Of a DNA stretch of 64,000 bases, positions 1-9,250 are shown in pieces. Made by a program: the position numbers and the translations under genes. Position 1 is the stretch's first letter; the number at the start of each line of letters is the position of its first letter. The stretch is from NCBI GenBank assembly GCA_964636985.1, contig CAZWSX010000006.1, positions 209,133 to 273,132 of the forward strand. The letters are read 5' to 3'. Source of the stretch: CAZWSX01 sp964636985 (GTDB taxonomy: Bacteria; Planctomycetota; Planctomycetia; Pirellulales; Pirellulaceae). Below the pieces are notes generated by a model. It made no database searches. It was not told where the DNA came from and worked only from the letters and a program-made list of their open reading frames with translations.

Positions 1-625
1 CCATGAATCCGTAGCGACACCACGTTTCTTCGGTGATGCCGGTCCCCAACGACGAGAGTATCCTAATCCAGGCGGGAGTTGCTTCGATCGTCTTGATCGC
101 GTCTTGGCTCATGCCGGAGCTCGTCACTTCAGCGGGGAGCATCCTATCCGCCAAAAAGGCGATAGTGCCTACCGCGATGCCGACGACGGAAGCAGCAATC
201 CAACCGGAACGCATTTGGTTGAGAACGGAAAAGTCGCCTTTCGCAATGCCACGAAATACTGGCGCTTCGAGTCCCACGCGTGAGCCTAGCCATACGCCAA
301 TCGGGATGGTGATCGCCCCCATAAAGCCACAAGAGACCAACTGCGTCGCCAACCAGAAGACCCATGGCATCGGCATCGACTGTGGCGTCGCGCTCACGAA
401 AACGATGACAAATGGGACCGTCGCCAGCGCGCCGATCACGTTCAGCGCCATCATCAACGTGGCCGTCGCCAAGTCGTTGGCCGTGTTCGTTTGGTGCGCG
501 CTTGTGGGTGCCGGCGTCAAATCGAATTGTGGCGACATATAGGGATTTACGTCACGCACGGGAAGCGGCCGATTCGGGTGCGGTCTGCTTTCCGTCGAGT
601 CGCGATTGGTAAAATCCTTGCTCAT
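1..625 (-). CDS. CPBP family intramembrane metalloprotease, N-terminal part (cut by window start)
   Basis: Reading the minus strand from an ATG at 625 gives a continuous frame to the window edge, at least 207 codons. The predicted protein begins MSKDFTNRD, carries an NPYMSP motif near residue 27, then three hydrophobic segments, and ends with GITEETWCRYGFM. The EExxxR pattern there is the glutamate motif of CPBP (CAAX-processing-like) membrane proteases; the later His motifs lie outside the window. The start at 625 is preferred over the ATG at 538 because it follows a purine-rich GGGGGAAGGGG stretch and because, from memory, NPYxSP motifs mark the N-termini of many planctomycete membrane proteins. 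The substrate is unknown. Family confidence is moderate, since only one motif is visible. Confidence 0.7.
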   Translation of the reverse strand, partial: MSKDFTNRDSTESRPHPNRPLPVRDVNPYMSPQFDLTPAPTSAHQTNTANDLATATLMMALNVIGALATVPFVIVFVSATPQSMPMPWVFWLATQLVSCGFMGAITIPIGVWLGSRVGLEAPVFRGIAKGDFSVLNQMRSGWIAASVVGIAVGTIAFLADRMLPAEVTSSGMSQDAIKTIEATPAWIRILSSLGTGITEETWCRYGFM

Positions 626-742
626 CCCCTTCCCCCATCTAGTACATTGCCAAATACGAATCCCAAATAGAAATCGGTGGCCGCGAGGTCCTTCACACCA
701 AACCGAACCGATTGTTCAATCCATTTCATCATACAGCCGCTC

Positions 743-2482
743 ATGACCAATTCCGAAATCGCCGACGTTTTTGAGCAAATGGGCGACCTGCTCGATTTCG
801 ACGGGGCCAATCCGTTCCGCGTCCGCGCCTACCGCAACGCCGCGCGGACGCTTCGCGATTATCCCCAGTCGCTGTCGGATATCGCCGACGACTCGACCGA
901 AAAGCTGCAAGAGATCGAGGGGATCGGCAAGGACCTGGCCCTCAAGGTCGCCGAGATGTGCCACACCGGAAAACTCCAGCAACTCGAAGACTTGAAGGCG
1001 AAGGTCCCCTCCGGCGCGCTCGACATGCTGCGCGTTCCGGGGCTGGGACCCAAGAAGGCCGCGGCCCTCTTCAAGGAACTAGGGATCGCTTCGCTGGAAG
1101 CACTGCGCGTTGCCTGCGAAACACAGCAAGTCCGCAAACTCAAAGGGTTCGCGGCGAAAACGGAAGAGACGATTCTCGCCGGGATCGAACTCGCGGCCTC
1201 CGCGAACTTGCGCTTTTACTGGGCCGACGCCGACGTGGTGGTGAACCTGCTAAAGGAGCACTTGAAAGACGTCCCAGGCGTGGAGCGGATCGAGTTCGCC
1301 GGCAGTTATCGGCGCGGACGAGAGACGATTGGCGATCTCGATATCCTGGCGATTGCCCCCAGCCCTCTCGAAGCGATGAATCGCTTGGAGGCCTTTCCAC
1401 AACGAGCACAAACGATTGCTCGCGGCGATACCAAGATGTCGATCCGCCTGGCGACCGGCATGCAAGTCGACATGCGGGTGGTCGAAGCCAAATCGTTCGG
1501 CGCAGCGCTGCAGTACTTTACGGGATCGAAGGAACACAACGTTGTCATTCGCGGCATCGCGAAGGACCGCGGCCTCAAAATCAACGAGTGGGGCGTCTTT
1601 CGCATCGGACCCGATCAGAAAGAAACGTACATCGCCGGGGCTACTGAAGAAGACGTTTACGCCACGCTCGATATGCCTTGCTTCCCGCCCGAGTTACGCG
1701 AGAACCGGCTGGAATTCGAACTTCAGAAAAAAGGCAAGCTCCCCAAGCTGTTAGAAACCGTCGACCTGCTCGGCGATCTACACGCCCATACCAAGGCCAC
1801 CGATGGTTCGGCCACGATCCAGGAAATGATCGCAGCCGCACGGGCTCGCGGGCTGAAATACCTGGCGATCACCGACCACTCGCAGCGAGTCTCGATGGCC
1901 AATGGCCTCGATCCCAAGCGAGCCCTGGCGCAGTGGAAAGAGATCGACAAGATTCGCAAAACCATCGACGATGATTTCGTCGTGCTCAAGGGAATCGAGT
2001 GCGACATCCTGGAAAAGGGCGGGATGGATTTGCCCGACGACGTGCTCGCACAGGCCGATTGGGTGCTGGCCAGCGTCCACTACGGCCAGCGGCAAGATCG
2101 CAAGCAGATCACCGAGCGCATTTTGGGAGCGGTAGAAAATCCCCACGTCGATTGCATCGCCCATCCAACAGGACGGCTCGTCAATCGCCGCGAGGCATAC
2201 GAAGTCGATCTTGAGGCCGTGATGAAGGCCGTTAAGAAACACGGCAAGTGCATGGAACTGAACGCTAACCCCGCGAGGCTCGACCTGAATGACGTGCACT
2301 GTGCCATGGCTAAAGCGATGGGCATCCCGATCGTGATCAACACCGACGCCCACTCGCCTGGCGATTTAGGCTTGATGCGCTACGGCGTATTGCAAGGCCG
2401 CCGTGGCGGCCTCACCAAAGCGGACGTCGCCAACAGCAAGCCGGCGAAAGAGTTTTTAAAGCTGATCGCGGCCAAATCGTAG
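743..2482 (+). CDS. polX: DNA polymerase/3'-5' exonuclease PolX
   Basis: Family X repair polymerase with a C-terminal PHP exonuclease domain, expected to fill gaps in base excision repair. The 579-residue length fits bacterial PolX. Residues 1-150 hold helix-hairpin-helix segments (EGIGKDLALKV, VPGLGPKKAAAL). The nucleotidyltransferase signature GSYRRGRETIGDLDIL is at about 187-202, with the catalytic aspartates D198 and D200. The PHP domain starts at about residue 345 (DLHAHTKATDG) and keeps ITDHS, CDIL and NTDAHSPGD metal ligands. An upstream in-frame ATG at 677 would add 22 residues unlike the family, so 743 (MTNSEIADVF) is chosen. It converges on trpC with only 6 bases between the stops. 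Confidence 0.95.
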   Translation: MTNSEIADVFEQMGDLLDFDGANPFRVRAYRNAARTLRDYPQSLSDIADDSTEKLQEIEGIGKDLALKVAEMCHTGKLQQLEDLKAKVPSGALDMLRVPGLGPKKAAALFKELGIASLEALRVACETQQVRKLKGFAAKTEETILAGIELAASANLRFYWADADVVVNLLKEHLKDVPGVERIEFAGSYRRGRETIGDLDILAIAPSPLEAMNRLEAFPQRAQTIARGDTKMSIRLATGMQVDMRVVEAKSFGAALQYFTGSKEHNVVIRGIAKDRGLKINEWGVFRIGPDQKETYIAGATEEDVYATLDMPCFPPELRENRLEFELQKKGKLPKLLETVDLLGDLHAHTKATDGSATIQEMIAAARARGLKYLAITDHSQRVSMANGLDPKRALAQWKEIDKIRKTIDDDFVVLKGIECDILEKGGMDLPDDVLAQADWVLASVHYGQRQDRKQITERILGAVENPHVDCIAHPTGRLVNRREAYEVDLEAVMKAVKKHGKCMELNANPARLDLNDVHCAMAKAMGIPIVINTDAHSPGDLGLMRYGVLQGRRGGLTKADVANSKPAKEFLKLIAAKS

Positions 2483-2488
2483 GTCGGC

Positions 2489-3274
2489 TCAAACTCGCCC
2501 CAGCAGCGCATCGACGGCTGCGCCGATGTTGGGCTTGCGCATCAGATGTTCGCCTACCAGGATCGCGTCGACGCCTGCCGCCTCGAGCAGTAGCGCATCG
2601 GCGCGGCTATCGATACCGCTTTCCCCAACAAGCACGCAGTCCGCAGGAATCGCCTTCTTCATGCGGATGGTGTGCTGCAAATCGACTTCGAACGTTCGCA
2701 GGTCCCGATTGTTGACACCGATCAGCTTGGCTCCCGCTTCGAGAACACGCGGCAAGTTTTCGGGATCATACAACTCGACCAGCGGGCAAAGCCCCAAGTC
2801 GATCGCCGCGTTGTGCAGCTTGCGCAAATTGCAATCGTCGAGGCACTCGGCGATGAGCAGCACGCCATCGGCCCCGGCGGCGCGAGCTTCGTAGAGCTGA
2901 TACACGTCGAGAATAAAGTCCTTGCGCAATAGCGGCACATCGACAGCCGCGCGAATCTGACGCAAGTAATCGAGGCTTCCCTGGAAATAGTGCTCGTCCG
3001 TCAAGACGCTGATGCATGCAGCGCCGTGCGCAGCATACGTCTTGGCGATTTCCACGGGATTGAAGTCGGCCCGGATGATTCCCTTGGAGGGACTGGCCTT
3101 CTTTACTTCGGCGATCAGCCGGATCGGCCCGTCCTTAGCGAGCGGCGCGAAGAAGTCGCGTGGCTGGGGAGCCGATTCAGCGCGGCCGCGCATTTCGGCT
3201 TCGGGAACACGTTCTTTGGCCGCGGCAATTTCTTGCCGCTTGGTAGCGACAATCCGATCGAGAATGGTAGTCAC
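2489..3274 (-). CDS. trpC: Indole-3-glycerol-phosphate synthase
   Basis: Cytoplasmic tryptophan biosynthesis enzyme that converts carboxyphenylamino-deoxyribulose phosphate to indole-3-glycerol phosphate. The 261-residue TIM barrel is full length and monofunctional, with no TrpF fusion. Diagnostic blocks are AEVKKASPSKG (catalytic lysine), LRKDFILDVYQ, ADGVLLIAECL, GVNNRDLRTFEVD and VGESGI for phosphate binding. No other trp gene is adjacent, so the pathway is scattered in this genome. The upstream gap to the Rrf2 gene stop is 63 bases, so it could be co-transcribed with cysH and the regulator, or have its own promoter. Confidence 0.96.
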   Translation of the reverse strand: MTTILDRIVATKRQEIAAAKERVPEAEMRGRAESAPQPRDFFAPLAKDGPIRLIAEVKKASPSKGIIRADFNPVEIAKTYAAHGAACISVLTDEHYFQGSLDYLRQIRAAVDVPLLRKDFILDVYQLYEARAAGADGVLLIAECLDDCNLRKLHNAAIDLGLCPLVELYDPENLPRVLEAGAKLIGVNNRDLRTFEVDLQHTIRMKKAIPADCVLVGESGIDSRADALLLEAAGVDAILVGEHLMRKPNIGAAVDALLGRV

Positions 3275-3337
3275 AAAACCGATGCCGTATGCGGGAAAAA
3301 GAGGGGCGACCTGGTCGCACGGGAATTCCTCAAAAGA

Positions 3338-3766
3338 CTAAATGTAGTACATCCGTTCCGATTGCGTTCGCTGCCGCGACGTGAGTTCGCGGAGCGAGCA
3401 CTTGGCCATCTCCTGGCACATCGCTTCGACCGCCTCCGACCAGACTTCCGCGACCACGCGAGCGCCGGCACTGTCGCGTTCACCATGCCCCCCATGGACC
3501 TGCGGAGTTCCATCGACGGCCGAAACGACATCCAGTAGCGTGATCGATTCCGGCGGCTTGGCTAACTGATATCCGCCCGAGGAGCCGCGGGTGCTTTGCA
3601 CCAAACCTGCCGACTTAAGCTGCAGCAGGATCTGCACCAGGAATCGGGTCGGAATGCCGTGCCCGTCGGCAATGTCGCGCACGGGGACTGGGTCGCCCGA
3701 ATCAAAGCGGGCAGCCAGGTCCAGCGCGGCAAGGCAAGCGTACTCGGTTCGCGCCGAAAGGTTCAC
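3338..3766 (-). CDS. Rrf2 family transcriptional regulator (CymR/IscR-like)
   Basis: A 142-residue winged-helix regulator that begins LSARTEYACLAALDLAARF and continues with VRDIADGHGIPTRFLVQIL and the wing STRGSSGGYQLAKPPESITLLDVV, all typical of Rrf2. The start is a GTG at 3764-3766 whose last bases overlap the cysH stop (GTGA), implying translational coupling. The C-terminal half has only two cysteines (MCQEMAKC), not the three-cysteine cluster of IscR, so iron-sulfur binding is doubtful. The partner cysH suggests a role like CymR, which controls sulfur genes; that role is inferred from context. A longer minus-strand reading frame runs upstream through cysH but is a shadow. Confidence 0.88.
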   Translation of the reverse strand: MNLSARTEYACLAALDLAARFDSGDPVPVRDIADGHGIPTRFLVQILLQLKSAGLVQSTRGSSGGYQLAKPPESITLLDVVSAVDGTPQVHGGHGERDSAGARVVAEVWSEAVEAMCQEMAKCSLRELTSRQRTQSERMYYI

Positions 3767-4590
3767 AGCGAAGTTCCCGGAGCTGGAGGACTCGGGGGCG
3801 ATTCGGGCAGCGGATCGAGTGAGTGCAAGCCGCACTCCGTCTTGGCCGAGCCGCTCCAGCGGCCGGCGCGCTCGTCTTCGCCAAACATCGTGGCGCGTGT
3901 GCAGGGCCAGCAGCCAATGCTCATGTACCCTTTGTCGTGCAGCGGGTTGTAAGGGATGTCGTATTTCGTGATCAGGGCCCACACCTGCTTCTTGGTCCAG
4001 TTGGCTAGCGGGCTCACCTTCACGAGTCCAAACTTGCGGTCCCAGCCGACGATCGGCGCTTGGGCCCGATCGGGGCTTTGATCGCGGCGAATGGCGCTCG
4101 CCCAGGCGTGCATCCCTTCGATCGCTTTGAGCTGCACTGCGAGTTTGCGATCGCCGCAGCATTTGGTCGTGTCGACTTTGTAGACCGGCCCGCCGTGGAG
4201 TTTCTCGTACTCCTCGACTGTAGTATCGGGGCGCCTCATCTCGACGGCGATGCCGTAGCGCTCCAGCACGCGTTCGCGCAGCTCGAGCGTCTCGGGAAAC
4301 TGATAGCCTGTATCCAGGTTGAAGATCGGCGTTTGCGGCGCGATCTCGGCCAGCATGTGAATGAGGCACATCCCTTCGGGGCCGAACGCCGTCGCCATGG
4401 TGAACCGGGGCGCGAAGCGCTTCACCGTCCAACGCAGAATGTCTTGCGGTGTGGCCGTTTCGAGCTCGGCGCTGCCGGCCGCGAGCTCCGAGAGCAGCTC
4501 AGGCGTGGGGATCAACTTGTCCGCCGCAGCGATTTGAGGTGCAGCGGGTGAAGGCGAGGAAAGCATTCGAGGCATGAGGATGGGGTTCAT
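3763..4590 (-). CDS. cysH: Phosphoadenylyl/adenylyl-sulfate reductase (CysH type, Fe-S)
   Basis: Reduces activated sulfate to sulfite with thioredoxin in assimilatory sulfate reduction. The 275-residue product has the N-type ATP-PPase fold, the redox residue in ECGLH near residue 253, and the two cysteine pairs KCC (144-145) and GCWPC (227, 230) that ligate a [4Fe-4S] cluster. Those pairs are typical of bacterial APS-preferring reductases. Start: ATG at 4590 is preceded by GGGGGAGG at 6-base spacing. Two upstream ATGs, at 4641 and 4608, would add a tail without family similarity. It overlaps the Rrf2 gene by four bases. No sulfate adenylyltransferase is nearby. Confidence 0.93.
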   Translation of the reverse strand: MNPILMPRMLSSPSPAAPQIAAADKLIPTPELLSELAAGSAELETATPQDILRWTVKRFAPRFTMATAFGPEGMCLIHMLAEIAPQTPIFNLDTGYQFPETLELRERVLERYGIAVEMRRPDTTVEEYEKLHGGPVYKVDTTKCCGDRKLAVQLKAIEGMHAWASAIRRDQSPDRAQAPIVGWDRKFGLVKVSPLANWTKKQVWALITKYDIPYNPLHDKGYMSIGCWPCTRATMFGEDERAGRWSGSAKTECGLHSLDPLPESPPSPPAPGTSL

Positions 4591-4785
4591 AGGAGCCTCC
4601 CCCAACATGGTGGGAGCCTCGTGATATAGGCCAATTGTCATCGTTTTACTGATGTTTGCAAGACGCTAAAGGTTACTTCCTATTTGGGCTATTACTCATA
4701 TCGACCTCCGATTCAGGGCTGATCCGTCCGCGCAGCCGTGACCCGTCATGGGGCGTAGATTTCCCATTCTTCGCCGTTCTGGAAC

Positions 4786-4821
4786 GAAAAAACGCCCGCA
4801 AGCGATAGCATTGCGAGCGTT
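4786..4821 (-). terminator. Rho-independent terminator after the ThuA operon
   Basis: On the minus strand an 11-base stem (AACGCTCGCAA pairing with TTGCGGGCGTT, one mismatch) closes a 9-base loop and is followed directly by a run of six T. It sits 57 bases past the stop of the ThuA gene, the last gene of the four-gene minus-strand operon, and separates that operon from cysH. Confidence 0.85.
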
Positions 4822-4877
4822 CTGTAGCTGCGTTCGCCAGAACGCGGAAAGTTGACTAACTGCCGCCAGGGCGGCGC

Positions 4878-5735
4878 TTACTTCTTTTCCGCAGCCTCGG
4901 TGTCGGCCTTGGCCTTCTTTTCTTGCTCGGCCGAGACCAGGGGATTTGGCGTCGCGTCACCTTCCTCAAGGTTCAGTGCCCAACGGATCCCGCCAAGCAT
5001 CGACGCCAGGTACTTTTCGTTTTCCCACACGTCTTCGCGGTGGCCCAGGCTCATGTGCATTACCTTGCCGTCGCCGTAGTTCTTCACCCACAGGATCGGT
5101 ACATGGTAGGGCTTCTTGAGGCCCGTCTTCGCCATGTTGAGGCTCATCAGGACGCGGACCTTTTCCGGCTGCCAGTGTTTGAACTGGTAGATTTCGTCAG
5201 TGATCGTGAACTCCTCGCCCCACGGCTTGCTGGCGGGGTGCTTGGTATCGTGCACCGTGATCGTGACCGTGTCGCCGGCGTTCCAGGGGTGGCCGTTAAA
5301 TGTGCCGCCAAGGGCATCCCAGTACGGCTTGTAGTCGTGGAAAGTATCGGCGGCCGAGTGGGCGCCGATCATGGCGTGCCCCTTTTGCTTGAGCCAATCG
5401 TTGAAGAAGTATTCAAGATTCTCTTCCTTGATGGGCAAATTGAGAGTCGTGTAGAACATCACGATGTCGTAGTTCTTCAGATTCTCTTTCGTGAAATCCT
5501 TTTCGCAGTCTTGCGTGCAATCGACGCGGAAGAGCTTCGACGTCACTCCGAGCTTGGTCATCGCTTCTTCGGCCGGCGCAAGCTTCCCTTCGGGGCGAGT
5601 CACCGAACCGTGCTTGAAGCCGGCGCTCTGGGTGACCATCAAGATGCGATACGCTTTGGCTTGATCTTCCGCCAACGCGGGAATCGAAACGGCCATCGCA
5701 ACAATAGCGGCCAGAAAGGCGAGCAGTCGAGACAT
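4878..5735 (-). CDS. ThuA-domain secreted protein
   Basis: A 285-residue protein with a signal peptide (MSRLLAFLAAIVAMAVSIPALAED) and a ThuA/trehalose-utilisation-like class I glutamine-amidotransferase-like fold. The core is visible as YRILMVTQSAGFKHGS, YDIVMFYTTLNLP, GHAMIGAHSAADTF and WVKNYGDGKVMHMSLGHRED. ThuA proteins of this kind are common in planctomycetes, and their enzymatic activity is not established. The C-terminus is lysine-rich. The start at 5735 is chosen because the signal peptide begins there; the open frame extends upstream to 5948 through the end of the neighbouring gene. It is last in the operon with the DUF1501, DUF1549 and cytochrome-WD40 genes and is followed by a clear terminator. 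Confidence 0.9.
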   Translation of the reverse strand: MSRLLAFLAAIVAMAVSIPALAEDQAKAYRILMVTQSAGFKHGSVTRPEGKLAPAEEAMTKLGVTSKLFRVDCTQDCEKDFTKENLKNYDIVMFYTTLNLPIKEENLEYFFNDWLKQKGHAMIGAHSAADTFHDYKPYWDALGGTFNGHPWNAGDTVTITVHDTKHPASKPWGEEFTITDEIYQFKHWQPEKVRVLMSLNMAKTGLKKPYHVPILWVKNYGDGKVMHMSLGHREDVWENEKYLASMLGGIRWALNLEEGDATPNPLVSAEQEKKAKADTEAAEKK

Positions 5736-5787
5736 GGAATTCACACTAAGTGGGAAAGGAATGGAAACGAGCCAATTAGGCCTGAAT

Positions 5788-8700
5788 CTATTTGGACGCG
5801 TCGCTCGCCGCAACCGTATCGCGACGAACATGTAACATGACCGGGCGAGTGCATTGATTTCCCTCCACATTCGCCTGGGCGAAGAAGGGTCGGCTTTGCT
5901 CGGGAACCCACGGCTCGGCTCGCAGGAAGATCGTCCGCTCGGTTTCATTCTCGCGAACGAGCACGCCGCTCAGTCCGATATCGTCGACGATAATCCCGTG
6001 CGGCAAATTGAGCACGTCGAACGCGATCCGGTCGTTGAAACCATGGCGATCGACCCGCAGTTTCAAGGTGGTCGACCCGCCAGGGGCGATCGCAATCTCT
6101 TGCGTCGCCGGAGCCGGCGGGATTTCGCCATGAGCATCGCTGGTGGCCGAAATTCGGAAGCGGCCCAAGTTGTGCCGCTCGAACCTGCCGGTGTGTTCCA
6201 AGTGCACGGTCAACAAACTACCGGGCTCGATGGCCAGCGGCTCGGCAAGTTCGAACACCACGGTGTGGTCGGCACTGCCCGCTTGATTGCGTTTGACAGG
6301 GAACGTGTTGTTGGGGCCGCTGGATGCGATGGCCCAACCGGTATCGCGGTTGCCGTCGATCAGGTTGGCACCGGAGAAGCCGTCTTGGCTGTAGTCGGCA
6401 GTGGCAGTTGCGACCTTCACCGGCTTGGCCATTCCAGGTTTGCCTTTGGGGGCGGCCGTGATGCGAACTTCGCCTAGTACCAAGTTGCCGTTGTTGTCCG
6501 CCCGGCCAGGCGACTTGGAGGGGAGCGAATCGTCCCCCAATACCTCAAGGCGGATGGCCGTAATCGGCGCCGTGTTCGTGGGCGATGAAACCACGATGTA
6601 CGTTTCGGAATCGGCATTCTCGCCGGAAGCAAGGACCGAGTTGTCTTCCTTAACGCTCAATGTCGCGCCACCCAAGGCTGCCGCGCTGTGCACGGTGACT
6701 GGCGCGAATGTGCGCAATGGTGGTGCACTGTAAGAACGTGGCGGTTGGTCGATCAACTCCATATAAGGAACCACTTTACTCGGTTCGGCGAGCATAATTT
6801 TGCCGACGCCCGAAACATCGCGTCGCAATTCCTTGCCGGCGACTTGAGCGACGGCTGTGATCTTGAGTTTGTCCCAGCCCCCATCGAGCGGCGGCGCGAA
6901 CGGCGAGGTGTGAATCACGCCGAAGGCCTCGTACAAGCCTTCTTGCACCACAACGTTGTTCGAAACCAAGAACCCCGGCGGAAGGCCGTCGATCTCGAAC
7001 CGCACGGGGCCCATGAAGTTGTCGATCCGCTCGACCCGGAACGAAAGCGTCTTACCACCGCCGGCATTGACTGTTCCCCCGGCGCCACCCACCGAGGCCG
7101 TGAAGCCAGGCTCAGGGCGGCGAATGACCAGTTCGTACGTGTGCTGCGGACTTGAGGACCCGCGAACGTCGCTCACGCGGACCAGGTAATCGCCATCGAC
7201 CGGCGCCACGAAGGTCAGCTTCGAGTTGCGACCGAGCTTCCGCATCCCATCGTCATCGTTTTCGTAGTTGAGCGTGAAGACGGGCAAACCGTTGTCGGTG
7301 AACTTGCTCCCCACGGGATATGGAACAACGACATAACCCGGTTCAGCCAGGGCATGCGCCCGGGGCGTCGTGTCGAAAAACGCGTGCCGCAATCCGCCTT
7401 CGGGATAAAAATCACCATCGGCGTCAGGTCCCCGCCGCTGTCGATAGTGCTTGATCACGTCGCCATTCAGATAGACAAAATCGTTGAGCAGCAATTCTTC
7501 CCAGTTCTTCAGTCGCACGCCGCGCTGCTCGCTATTCATGCTGCGAAATTCGACCTCCGTATCGCGGATGGCCCGCAACAGCAATCGCGGAACGGCCTTT
7601 CCCGCGGCATCGAGGACTTCGATTTTGGTATCGACCATCGAGGCCTTCGCGTCGGAACGCGTTTCGACAATCCATTGATCGCCTGCCTTGGCAGCGAAGC
7701 GGAACAGGTCGGCATCACTTCCGTTTTCGGCTTGGATCGTGCCAGTGGCAATCGCGGGAACTGTAACAGGAGTTGCTTGGGTTGGCTCGTTGTTCGGTTC
7801 CACTTCGGCGACTTTGGTGAGCGCCAATTGCTCGGGCTGCGGGCCATAGTCGACGCTCGGCGGAAAGTCCGGCAGAGCTTGTGCTACGGCGCCGGCCGAT
7901 GCATCGGCGATGGACGGCACATACGAAACCACGGTCCCATCGCGTCGGGCGAGCACCACTTGCCCGCCGTCGCCCGAGAACGCGGCGCCGGTGACCCAAT
8001 CGGGTTGGATGGCCAGAGTTTCAATCGGCGAGAGATCGGCGCCGTTCCACACTTTGGCGCGCGAGTCCTCGCCTGTCGAAACGATCAGTTTTCCATCGCG
8101 CGAGTAAGCCACTCGCAGCAGCGGCATTTCGTGCGCGAACTGCGAAACCAGTATCGGATTGGTCCCCTCCGCGGCCGTCGGCGTGATTTGCCACTGGCGA
8201 ATGCGGTTGTCGACGCCGGCCGCGATGAGCCGCGCTCCCGCAGGGTCCCACGCCAGGCAGTAAAGTTCCTTGGTCGATTGAATCAGCGTGTCGAGCCGCT
8301 CGCCCGTCGCCACGTTCCACAACTTCACCGTGCGGTCGCCGCTCGCGGAAGCCAGCACCTGATCGTCCGGGCGAAAAGCCACCTCGTACACCGCGCCGTT
8401 GTGGCCATCAAGGTTCTTAATTTGGTTGCCTGTTTCCAAGTCCCATACGATGATCGTTTGGTCGTACGAACACGTGGCTAGCATCTTCTGTTTGTTGCTG
8501 TACCGTGCGCCGAGCATCGCATCGCGGTGTCCGCGAAGCGATCGGACTACATTGCCGCTGGCGACATTCCAAATCACAGCCTGGCCGGTGATGCCAGGCT
8601 CGCCGCCTGCGGCGACCAAATGTTCGCCGTACTTCGAAAATTCGACGCTGTTGACGGCGCCGCGGATGCCTTTTAGACGACGCACTTCGCCGAGTTGCGG

Positions 8701-9228
8701 CCACGAGCGAAGTTCGACTTCGCCATAACGCGCCAGCGCGACGAGCTTCCCATCCGGCGAGATCGCCATGTGGTTCACGGTTGCCGGTCGCTCAGACGTG
8801 ACGGTGATCTTGGGCACCGGCAAGTCGGCGAGATCAACCGTTTTACCCTCGGGGCCTTTGGCTCCTTGGTCGATCCAGAGCTTGAACAGCTCGATTTCAG
8901 CAGGCGAAGGCTGGGCCTCGTCCTTGGGCGGCATCTTGGGCTCGCCTTTGCCGCTCAACAAGCGGATCACGCGACTGCCATCGGAATTGCCTGGCGTGAT
9001 GGGCGCGCCGTGCTCGCCCCCTTTCATCAGCAGGTCGAAGCTATCGACGGCAAGCTTACCGGCCGGATCATCGGTGTTGTGGCAACCGGCGCAGTACTTG
9101 CGCAGCAACGGGGCGACTTGTTTGTCGTAGTCGACAGCCGCATTCTTTTCAGCCGCAACTTCCTCGGCCGCTGCGAAAAGCGGTGAGAGAAGCAGGAAGC
9201 AGCCAAAGATGGAGAGGATCGTTCGCAT
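5788..9228 (-). CDS. Planctomycete cytochrome c-type / WD40 / pre-peptidase domain giant secreted protein
   Basis: About 1146 residues with a signal peptide (MRTILSIFGCFLLLSPLFAAAEE). A PSCyt1-type c-heme motif CAGCH sits at about 46-50, followed by a conserved planctomycete cytochrome block ending near LWIDQGAKGPEG. Roughly seven WD40-like repeats follow (for example FRPDDQVLASASGDRTVKLWN), then pre-peptidase C-terminal (PPC) domains and lectin/Ig-like sheets. Likely a periplasmic or cell-surface heme-binding scaffold; a redox or polysaccharide-handling role is conjecture. An alternative GTG start at 9249 would add seven residues; 9228 is chosen because it begins the signal peptide. It lies 22 bases after the DUF1549 gene, so they are probably co-transcribed. 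Confidence 0.9.
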   Translation of the reverse strand: MRTILSIFGCFLLLSPLFAAAEEVAAEKNAAVDYDKQVAPLLRKYCAGCHNTDDPAGKLAVDSFDLLMKGGEHGAPITPGNSDGSRVIRLLSGKGEPKMPPKDEAQPSPAEIELFKLWIDQGAKGPEGKTVDLADLPVPKITVTSERPATVNHMAISPDGKLVALARYGEVELRSWPQLGEVRRLKGIRGAVNSVEFSKYGEHLVAAGGEPGITGQAVIWNVASGNVVRSLRGHRDAMLGARYSNKQKMLATCSYDQTIIVWDLETGNQIKNLDGHNGAVYEVAFRPDDQVLASASGDRTVKLWNVATGERLDTLIQSTKELYCLAWDPAGARLIAAGVDNRIRQWQITPTAAEGTNPILVSQFAHEMPLLRVAYSRDGKLIVSTGEDSRAKVWNGADLSPIETLAIQPDWVTGAAFSGDGGQVVLARRDGTVVSYVPSIADASAGAVAQALPDFPPSVDYGPQPEQLALTKVAEVEPNNEPTQATPVTVPAIATGTIQAENGSDADLFRFAAKAGDQWIVETRSDAKASMVDTKIEVLDAAGKAVPRLLLRAIRDTEVEFRSMNSEQRGVRLKNWEELLLNDFVYLNGDVIKHYRQRRGPDADGDFYPEGGLRHAFFDTTPRAHALAEPGYVVVPYPVGSKFTDNGLPVFTLNYENDDDGMRKLGRNSKLTFVAPVDGDYLVRVSDVRGSSSPQHTYELVIRRPEPGFTASVGGAGGTVNAGGGKTLSFRVERIDNFMGPVRFEIDGLPPGFLVSNNVVVQEGLYEAFGVIHTSPFAPPLDGGWDKLKITAVAQVAGKELRRDVSGVGKIMLAEPSKVVPYMELIDQPPRSYSAPPLRTFAPVTVHSAAALGGATLSVKEDNSVLASGENADSETYIVVSSPTNTAPITAIRLEVLGDDSLPSKSPGRADNNGNLVLGEVRITAAPKGKPGMAKPVKVATATADYSQDGFSGANLIDGNRDTGWAIASSGPNNTFPVKRNQAGSADHTVVFELAEPLAIEPGSLLTVHLEHTGRFERHNLGRFRISATSDAHGEIPPAPATQEIAIAPGGSTTLKLRVDRHGFNDRIAFDVLNLPHGIIVDDIGLSGVLVRENETERTIFLRAEPWVPEQSRPFFAQANVEGNQCTRPVMLHVRRDTVAASDASK

Positions 9229-9250
9229 GAGGTGGGCTCGAAGTGCCACG

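Noticed and set aside
33..542. 169-codon plus-strand open frame
   Set aside because: It is the antisense of the CPBP membrane protease; the minus frame has hydrophobic helices and the EExxxR motif, whereas the plus frame has no recognisable features.
3767..4432. Minus-strand extension of the Rrf2 frame up to 4432
   Set aside because: It overlaps cysH in another frame and has arginine-rich shadow composition; the regulator begins at the GTG at 3766.
4591..4640. Riboswitch-like hairpin in the cysH leader
   Set aside because: The GAGGCTCCCACC/GGGGGAGGCTCC similarity is short and includes the Shine-Dalgarno; it does not match a known SAM riboswitch layout.
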